7,020 nucleotides of DNA from Candidatus Gastranaerophilales bacterium (GTDB lineage Bacteria > Cyanobacteriota > Vampirovibrionia > Gastranaerophilales > UBA9971). The stretch is taken from the NCBI GenBank assembly GCA_028277195.1, contig JANQGS010000142.1, positions 1-7,020 on the forward strand, written 5' to 3'. This document shows positions 1 to 4,858 of this stretch, piece after piece (the first letter of the stretch is position 1; each line of letters begins with the position of its first letter). Made by a program: the position numbers and the translations under genes. Under the pieces are notes generated by a model. It was not told where the DNA came from. It searched no databases and worked only from the letters and a program-made list of their open reading frames with translations.

Positions 1-283
1 CGCTTATATTCGGGATTTCAACCAGCAGCCTTGTCTTGCCTACTTTTTGCACTACAGTTTCGGCTACGCCCATTGAGTTTACCCTGTTTTCAATGGAAAA
101 ATGAAGGCTATCCATTACCTCATCGGTTATTTTTGGCACATCACCAGTGGGTTGGGCTTCCAGAACCAGTCTTGAGCCGCCTATCAGGTCAAGGCCTAGT
201 TTTGTGGGTTTTGTAAATATTACAATAATACTTGCAACTATAAGACCAAGTATAACCAGGAACAAAATATTTTCTTTTTTCAT
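1..283 (-). CDS. secD: Protein translocase subunit SecD, N-terminal part (runs off the left edge)
   Basis: Reading the minus strand from the ATG at 283-281 gives 94 residues with no stop; the rest of the gene lies outside the window. SecD works with SecF in the inner membrane, using the proton gradient to help pull preproteins through SecYEG. The visible part has a short basic start, a first transmembrane helix at about residues 6-23, and the family signature LGLDLIGGSRLVLEA at 29-43. It continues into the first periplasmic domain with IENRVNSMGVAETVVQKVG (64-82) and RLLVEIPNIS at the cut end. The usual signature has Gln, Arg or a similar polar residue where this protein has Ile34. Upstream on the minus strand, AAGGGG lies about 15 bases before the ATG and AAGGAGG about 27 bases before it. 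Both are further away than ideal, and I saw no better in-frame start. It is divergent from the pilus genes. The family call is firm. Confidence 0.93.
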   Translation of the reverse strand, partial: MKKENILFLVILGLIVASIIVIFTKPTKLGLDLIGGSRLVLEAQPTGDVPKITDEVMDSLHFSIENRVNSMGVAETVVQKVGKTRLLVEIPNIS

Positions 284-363
284 AGTCAGATGTAAATCCC
301 CTTGTCTTCCTCCTTAAAATAATACCCCAGTTTTTTTAATTTCGCTATACATGGCAGTATATT

Positions 364-392
364 ATTAATGTACAAATTAGAGCTATTGTAAA
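364..392 (-). promoter_or_regulatory. Candidate promoter for secD
   Basis: On the minus strand TTTACA (392-387) and ATTAAT (369-364) are 17 bases apart, a normal sigma-70-type spacing. They lie in the divergent spacer upstream of secD. The -10 match is mediocre in an AT-rich stretch, so this is only a candidate. A TATACT hexamer on the same strand (361-356) is an alternative -10 without a good -35. Confidence 0.2.
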
Positions 393-397
393 AAACT

Positions 398-406
398 TGC
401 TAAAAT
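398..406 (+). promoter_or_regulatory. Candidate extended -10 promoter for the pilMN-pilO pair
   Basis: The sequence TGCTAAAAT has the TGn extension followed by TAAAAT, a 5/6 match to TATAAT. Transcription would start near 413 and leave a leader of about 20 bases before the ATG at 434. No convincing -35 lies 17 bases upstream, which extended -10 promoters can tolerate. A second arrangement, TTGCTA (397-402) and TAAACT (420-425) with 17 bases between, would give an almost leaderless message. Neither is proven. Confidence 0.33.
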
Positions 407-433
407 CGCAACAAATAAATAAACTTAAATATT

Positions 434-2074
434 ATGGAGTATTTTAAGAATTTAATTGAGAAATTAACCACACCCATGTCAGAATGCGTTGGTGTGTGTA
501 TATCCTCTGACTCAACACTGGAAGTTATACTCTATAACAAGGACTCGGGGCAGGTAAAAAAGTTTGAGAAGACAGAGCTTAGCTATGATAACGTGTTAAG
601 GCAAGTTGACCCCGCTGAATTTGAGGCGTCTCTTTTACTGCTTATAAATAAAATGGATATAGCGCCTAATTACCCGTTTTTTGTGGCCCTGCCAAATATT
701 CTGACCTCAGTGAAAACACTGCCTTCTGACCTTGAGGATATTGAGCTGGAAGTCGCCCTGAACTCTGAAGCCGAAAAGTCTTATATATTTAAAAAAACCG
801 ACCCCAAGCCAAGCTGGATACTTATTTCCTCAAATGAACAGAGTTTAACCAATACATACCTCTACTCAATAATACAAAAAGACCAGATTGCAAATATACA
901 GCAGGTATTTGCGAAAAATAACCTGAAACTTCACGCTATTGACACATCATTTGCGGCTTTAATAAGAGGATTCTCAATATCAGGCGTTTTAGACGAAAAT
1001 ATTGAAAATAACTCAAATTGGGCCATAGTAACGATTTCACATATTAACTACATAATAGCTAAATTCCAGGGAGCACAGCTTTTAAACATAATAGAAACAC
1101 CGCTTGCCCTTAAATCAATAGAGGCAGAGGTTTTATACTCTTCCATCGGGGCTGCGGTATCGGAAAAATTAGGGAAGGAAACCCTGGATAACCTGTACCT
1201 GGTAAGCCAGGCAAGTGATTTTACAGCCGAAAAATTAAAAAATAACATAAAAATTATTTGTAATGTTCATACGGTAGATAATAATAAATTCCAGGGCAAA
1301 CCCATATTCTTGTCGCAACTGAGCACTGAGCTGTCTTCGCCAAGCCCTGAGAGTGTGGGGACTGCCTGCTGGCAAAGCGCCGGCATAAATATAAACTTTA
1401 ATTTTACCGAAGCTGATACAAAAAATGAAATTCAGGGGATACTGGGAAATATAGGAATTAAAAAAGCCCTTCACCTTTATTTGTTTATAGGCATAATTTC
1501 CTCAACTGTTTTCATAACAATATTTTCCCTTATTTTTTGGGGAATTAACAGTTACCTTGAGGCACAGGTTAAAAAAAGCATCATTGAGGTTAAAAAAATG
1601 AAAGAACTTGATGTAAAACCTCAAAAAAAGTTTAACCTGGACAGGTTTATGGCTGAAGCCTATGAGGCAAACCTGAAGCTGGTTACATCATATGACGCTG
1701 CTGGTGCTACTATTCCGGAAAAAATATGGCTGGAATCATTTTTTGTTGACAGTGAAATGAATACTGTAATAAGCGGAAAATCCTATACAATAGAAGATAT
1801 AATAATTTATTATGAAAACCTGCAAAAAATGGCGAAATTTAAAAAATTAAGGATTAAATCCATTAACGCAAGCTCAGGTGCGCCGGACATCAGCAATAAT
1901 TCCGGCGGCGAAGAAGGATTACCCCTGCCGCCGCCCCCAATGCCCGGGGAAGAGGACGATGTCGGGACGAAAAAGTATTACCGGTTTATATTTGAGGACC
2001 TTAAGAAGTCTGATAAAAATGACACCTTTTTAGATAACTTACCTGAATCCGTGAGAAAATTCTTTGGAAATTAA
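434..2074 (+). CDS. PilM-PilN-type fusion protein, type IV pilus inner-membrane platform (GspL-like architecture)
   Basis: A 546-residue single-pass membrane protein. Residues about 15-318 resemble the PilM/GspL actin-like cytoplasmic domain: an opening strand VGVCISSDSTLEVILY, a central strand WAIVTISHINYIIAKFQG (196-213), and SVGTACWQSAGININF (307-322), which matches the end of PilM running into the start of PilN. Residues 346-369 form a hydrophobic membrane helix. The following region (about 375-525) reads like the PilN periplasmic domain, with IPEKIWLESFFVD (427-439) and a SGKSYTIEDIIIYYENLQ helix (447-464). In type IV pili PilM and PilN are normally separate proteins that, with PilO, connect the cytoplasmic motor to the outer-membrane secretin; GspL of type II secretion has this one-chain layout. 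The nucleotide-binding motifs of PilM look degraded. A Gly/Pro/acidic loop (479-512) interrupts the C-terminal domain. The ATG lacks a visible Shine-Dalgarno sequence; Met15 is a less likely start. The fold-level call is good, but assignment to pilus or another secretion machine is inferred. Confidence 0.75.
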   Translation: MEYFKNLIEKLTTPMSECVGVCISSDSTLEVILYNKDSGQVKKFEKTELSYDNVLRQVDPAEFEASLLLLINKMDIAPNYPFFVALPNILTSVKTLPSDLEDIELEVALNSEAEKSYIFKKTDPKPSWILISSNEQSLTNTYLYSIIQKDQIANIQQVFAKNNLKLHAIDTSFAALIRGFSISGVLDENIENNSNWAIVTISHINYIIAKFQGAQLLNIIETPLALKSIEAEVLYSSIGAAVSEKLGKETLDNLYLVSQASDFTAEKLKNNIKIICNVHTVDNNKFQGKPIFLSQLSTELSSPSPESVGTACWQSAGININFNFTEADTKNEIQGILGNIGIKKALHLYLFIGIISSTVFITIFSLIFWGINSYLEAQVKKSIIEVKKMKELDVKPQKKFNLDRFMAEAYEANLKLVTSYDAAGATIPEKIWLESFFVDSEMNTVISGKSYTIEDIIIYYENLQKMAKFKKLRIKSINASSGAPDISNNSGGEEGLPLPPPPMPGEEDDVGTKKYYRFIFEDLKKSDKNDTFLDNLPESVRKFFGN

Positions 2075-2077
2075 ATT

Positions 2078-2728
2078 ATGCTAAAAAAATTCAACATAAA
2101 CAATTTAAAATCAAAGCTGAGCAAGGAAAAATTAAAGGGAGCATTTGAGTCAATAAAATCCCAGTATGACAAGGATGCTATAATCTACACTGTTTTGCTT
2201 TTAGCCATACTGGGATACGGTTTGCCAAGATTTATTTTCCCCGGCTTTTCCAATGCAGGAGAATACCTCGCTGAGCTTAACAAGCACAAAGAAACCGCCG
2301 GTAAAATTGAAAGAAGTATTAAATTACTGGCCAGGCCAAAAAAAGAGGCGGAAGAAAAGATTGAAGTCCCGGTAAAGATTTATGACCTTCCATATAAGGA
2401 TATTCCCCTGGAAGACGCTTCAAGCGGCCTTATAAACAGTATTCTTAACATTATCAAGAAAAACGGGTTAAATATCGTAGAACCGTATGAATCTGAAATT
2501 AAGGAGCTAACAGACAGCGCGGGCTTAAAATCAAAAGAGCATTCCGTGCTGGTCCTGAAATTTAAGATGGAAACCACATATGAAAACGTCCAAAACATTA
2601 TTAACCAGATATACCTGATGGATTATCTTGTCAGGATAAAGGATGTTTCAATTAATACCAGGCCTGAATCCGGTTATAAAAGGGTAAACGCATCAATAAC
2701 CCTGCACCTTTTTGCAAAAACTTCATGA
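2078..2728 (+). CDS. pilO: PilO-like type IV pilus assembly protein (GspM-like)
   Basis: A 216-residue protein starting three bases after the stop of the PilM-PilN gene. It has little Shine-Dalgarno signal, which suggests translational coupling. It has a basic cytoplasmic tail (1-32), one transmembrane helix (about 34-54, ending in a Pro/Phe-rich turn), a charged helical stretch likely to be coiled coil (about 60-95, KHKETAGKIERSIKLLARPK), and an alpha/beta domain (about 110-214). That domain pairs a helix (SGLINSILNIIKKNGLNIV) with a strand-helix unit (VLVLKFKMETTYENVQNII) and ends in a strand (ASITLHLFAK). This is the usual PilO order and length. PilO dimerises with PilN through the coiled coil and ferredoxin-like domain in the periplasm, so the upstream fusion would be its partner. 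Sequence conservation in PilO is low, so the name rests on architecture and neighbour. The stop overlaps the 3' end of the opposing radical SAM gene. Confidence 0.72.
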   Translation: MLKKFNINNLKSKLSKEKLKGAFESIKSQYDKDAIIYTVLLLAILGYGLPRFIFPGFSNAGEYLAELNKHKETAGKIERSIKLLARPKKEAEEKIEVPVKIYDLPYKDIPLEDASSGLINSILNIIKKNGLNIVEPYESEIKELTDSAGLKSKEHSVLVLKFKMETTYENVQNIINQIYLMDYLVRIKDVSINTRPESGYKRVNASITLHLFAKTS

Positions 2729-3619
2729 CCTCCATTCATTGTTAAATAATTTGCTGTTCGCACACTGGCAGGAATAACAGGTGTTTAACTCAAGAAAGAA
2801 TTTTGACGAAGCATCACGGATGTTTTCACCCACCCTGCCCCTGGGGTCATTGATGAGCGCAGGGCATACATATACCCCGTCGTCAGTAATAACCCTTGTG
2901 TTTGCGCAGTCAAATTTTTCGGGACTGGTATTTTTAAAGCTCTCTGATGTAACCAGTTCGTTTTCATTATAAGTACAAAAGTTTGCCCGGTACTCGCCTG
3001 TTTTTATTGCGGGAAGTATTTTAAGGTTTATCTCGGAAAACTCAATGTCAAATTGTGATAAAAGTTCAAAAAAACCTCTTCTAAACTCCTCATCATCCTC
3101 ACCCCACAAATTAACCGCGGTAATTATAGGGTTAAAATCACTGTTAACCAGGTTATTTATACCGCTCATTGTTTTTTTGAAGCTCCCCTTGCCTTTTACT
3201 TCGTCATTTTTATGCTCCTTATAGTGGTCAAGGCTTACCCTGAAGATAATCTCATAATCACTATCAAGCTCAATCTGTCTTAAAAAGCGGGCCTTTTTGT
3301 CATTAATAAGAGTGGCGTTGGTTAATATAGTTACATTGGTGTGCTTAATGCATAGTCTTATAATATTGTTTATTTCGCGGTGCAGGAGCGGCTCTCCCCC
3401 GCAAAGGTATATTTCCTCAAGTTTAGACTTGTTTACCTCATTAAGCGCGTTTTTAACCTTTTCCATGTTAAGGAATTTTCTCGACTTGTTCGAGGGGCTG
3501 CAACTCAAATAACAGTGCCTGCATTTTAAGTTACATGTAAATCCCGTGATATTAAACCACAGGTTGTTTAATTCCTTCATCTCAATACATGGTGCTTGAA
3601 AACTTAGTGTTGTTAACAT
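2723..3619 (-). CDS. Radical SAM protein with SPASM/Twitch-type C-terminal cysteine region, substrate unknown
   Basis: A 298-residue enzyme of the radical S-adenosylmethionine superfamily. CNLKCRHC (29-36) is the CX3CX2C motif that binds the [4Fe-4S] cluster which cleaves SAM, and YLCGGEPLLH (71-80) holds the GGEP SAM-binding motif. Barrel strands and helices follow (VTILTNATLI, IIFRVSLDHY). The C-terminal part has CANTRVITDDGVYVC (238-252), a compact SPASM-like pattern, and a final CYSCQC (281-286). That is five cysteines, enough for one auxiliary cluster as in Twitch domains but probably not the seven of a full SPASM. Such enzymes modify peptides, proteins or small molecules; nothing here identifies the substrate. 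The start at 3619 is chosen because AAAGGAGGT precedes it at ideal spacing. The frame stays open to an ATG at 3724, but those 35 extra codons have no ribosome site. The gene is flanked by oppositely oriented housekeeping genes with no partner or clear precursor peptide, and may be an acquired accessory gene. Confidence 0.85.
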   Translation of the reverse strand: MLTTLSFQAPCIEMKELNNLWFNITGFTCNLKCRHCYLSCSPSNKSRKFLNMEKVKNALNEVNKSKLEEIYLCGGEPLLHREINNIIRLCIKHTNVTILTNATLINDKKARFLRQIELDSDYEIIFRVSLDHYKEHKNDEVKGKGSFKKTMSGINNLVNSDFNPIITAVNLWGEDDEEFRRGFFELLSQFDIEFSEINLKILPAIKTGEYRANFCTYNENELVTSESFKNTSPEKFDCANTRVITDDGVYVCPALINDPRGRVGENIRDASSKFFLELNTCYSCQCANSKLFNNEWRS

Positions 3620-3623
3620 TTTT

Positions 3624-3632
3624 ACCTCCTTT
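3624..3632 (-). promoter_or_regulatory. Strong Shine-Dalgarno site deciding the radical SAM start
   Basis: On the minus strand AAAGGAGGT is followed, after a gap of 5 bases from the GGAGG core, by the ATG at 3619. It is the only near-perfect, ideally spaced anti-16S match in the window. It argues for the 298-residue product over the longer open frame starting at 3724. Confidence 0.8.
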
Positions 3633-3694
3633 GCTGAGATAATTCTATTAAAAGGGAAAACCCATTGAAATAACACACCTAGCCTATGTTGGGG

Positions 3695-3724
3695 ATATAA
3701 CCGCCTTACTGATTTATGAAACAA
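3695..3724 (-). promoter_or_regulatory. Candidate promoter for the radical SAM gene
   Basis: On the minus strand TTGTTT (3724-3719) and TTATAT (3700-3695) are 18 bases apart. Transcription would begin near 3687, giving a leader of roughly 65-70 bases before the ATG at 3619. The match is moderate. If it is real, the promoter lies inside the longer upstream open frame, which would support the shorter protein. Confidence 0.22.
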
Positions 3725-3744
3725 ATGAGTATAATATTAAGTTC

Positions 3745-3753
3745 TGGTATAAT
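3745..3753 (+). promoter_or_regulatory. Extended -10 promoter for ruvB-ftsI-murE
   Basis: TGGTATAAT is a perfect extended -10 element: TG, one base, then the consensus TATAAT. Transcription would start near 3760, about 33 bases before the preferred TTG start of ruvB. The -35 position (3725-3730, ATGAGT) is a poor match, as expected when the TG extension compensates. A second TATAAT at 3730-3735 lacks the extension. No other promoter-like break appears before murE, so this may drive the whole cluster. Confidence 0.45.
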
Positions 3754-3778
3754 GTTATTTGATTAGTAATTTGAATGC

Positions 3779-3785
3779 GGAAGGG
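3779..3785 (+). promoter_or_regulatory. Shine-Dalgarno-like site favouring the TTG start of ruvB
   Basis: GGAAGGG lies 7 bases before TTG at 3793-3795. It lies inside the codons that would be translated if the upstream ATG (3775) were used. That ATG is preceded by an AT-rich stretch with no purine-rich ribosome site. The short leader sequence therefore points to TTG as the start. Confidence 0.5.
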
Positions 3786-3792
3786 TAGTAAG

Positions 3793-4857
3793 TTGGCTAT
3801 CATCTCAGAAGGGGAAAAATTCAATCCCGGTGATAAAGAGGATAAAAGGGAAAATATTTCCCCAAAAGAAACCGAATATGACTATTGTTTTGAGAACAGT
3901 ATCAGGCCTAAAACACTGGAAGAGTATGTAGGCCAGGCACAGTTAAAAGAAACCCTACTGATATCAATCCAGGCGGCTAAAAAACGGCAAGAACCGCTTG
4001 ACCACTTGCTGTTTTACGGCCCCCCCGGCCTGGGCAAGACCACGCTTTCGTCTGTAATAGCAACTGAAATGGGTTCAAATATAAAAACAACCTCAGCCCC
4101 GGCGCTTGAGCGGCCAAGGGACCTGATAGGCATACTAATGAACCTGAAAAATAATGATTTCCTGTTTATTGACGAAATACACAGGCTGAATAAAGTGGCG
4201 GAGGAGATATTGTATCCCGCAATGGAGGATTTCACTATAGACAGGACCATTGGCAAGGGAGATAAAACCAGGACACTGAGGATACCCACGGCCCGCTTTA
4301 CGCTTATCGGGGCTACAACAAAGGCCGGCGCGCTGTCAGGGCCACTGCGGGACAGGTTCGGGATAATACACAAACTGGAATTTTATACCCGTGAGGAGTT
4401 GCAGCAAATTATCAGGAGAACCGCCTCAATCCTTGAGGTTAAAATCACGGAAAAGGGGGCGGAATTAATTGCTTGCAGGGCAAGGGGCACTCCCAGGATT
4501 GCCAACAGGCTGTTAAAAAGAATAAGGGATTATGCCATGGTCAAATCAGACGGGCTAATAACCGAAAAAATCGCGGAAAAAGCTCTCCGCATGTTGAATA
4601 TAGACCAATGCGGGCTTGACATAACGGACAGGGAATTGTTAAAATTTTTGATTGACAAGCATAATGGCGGGCCTGTAGGCATAGAAACCATTGCCGCAGC
4701 GCTCGGGGAGGATGTAAGGACAATAGAGGACGTTTACGAGCCTTATTTGCTGCAAGCCGGGTTAATATCGAGAACTCCCCGGGGCAGAAAGGCTTCTCCC
4801 GCGGCCTATAAGCACCTGGGCTGCAAGCCTCCCCCGGCTCAGGGGAAACTATACTGA
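3793..4857 (+). CDS. ruvB: Holliday junction branch migration ATPase RuvB
   Basis: RuvB is the hexameric AAA+ motor that, with RuvA, drives branch migration of Holliday junctions during recombinational repair. From the TTG start it is 354 residues. Residues about 1-35 are a charged, poorly conserved extension, then RPKTLEEYVGQ begins the core. Walker A GPPGLGKTT is at 76-84 and Walker B LFIDEIH at 124-130. MEDFTIDRTIGKG follows at about 144-156, then sensor 1 IGATTKAG (172-179), the LRDRFG box with the arginine finger region (185-190), the sensor 2 segment GTPRIANRLLKR, and a C-terminal winged helix (about 284-340) ending in RTPRGR. All motor motifs are intact. The start is chosen from GGAAGGG 7 bases upstream; the in-frame ATG at 3775 would add six residues. 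The AIIS start and the long leader resemble cyanobacterial RuvB. Only one base separates its stop from ftsI. No ruvA or ruvC is adjacent. Confidence 0.96.
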   Translation: MAIISEGEKFNPGDKEDKRENISPKETEYDYCFENSIRPKTLEEYVGQAQLKETLLISIQAAKKRQEPLDHLLFYGPPGLGKTTLSSVIATEMGSNIKTTSAPALERPRDLIGILMNLKNNDFLFIDEIHRLNKVAEEILYPAMEDFTIDRTIGKGDKTRTLRIPTARFTLIGATTKAGALSGPLRDRFGIIHKLEFYTREELQQIIRRTASILEVKITEKGAELIACRARGTPRIANRLLKRIRDYAMVKSDGLITEKIAEKALRMLNIDQCGLDITDRELLKFLIDKHNGGPVGIETIAAALGEDVRTIEDVYEPYLLQAGLISRTPRGRKASPAAYKHLGCKPPPAQGKLY

Positions 4858-4858
4858 A

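Noticed and set aside
31..216. A plus-strand open frame of 61 codons at the left edge.
   Set aside because: The minus strand here encodes clear SecD sequence, and the plus-strand translation has no recognisable features.
2833..2864. Possible terminator hairpin CCCTGC / GCAGGG downstream of pilO.
   Set aside because: The loop is about 20 bases, there is no T-run after it, and it lies inside the well-supported radical SAM coding sequence.
3620..3724. Thirty-five extra in-frame codons upstream of the radical SAM gene, starting at ATG 3724.
   Set aside because: No Shine-Dalgarno sequence precedes that ATG, whereas a near-perfect one precedes 3619; the extension is basic and aromatic without family features and probably holds the promoter.
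4014..4373. A 119-codon minus-strand open frame within ruvB.
   Set aside because: It runs antisense to the most conserved part of RuvB (Walker A to LRDRFG) and has no independent coding signs.
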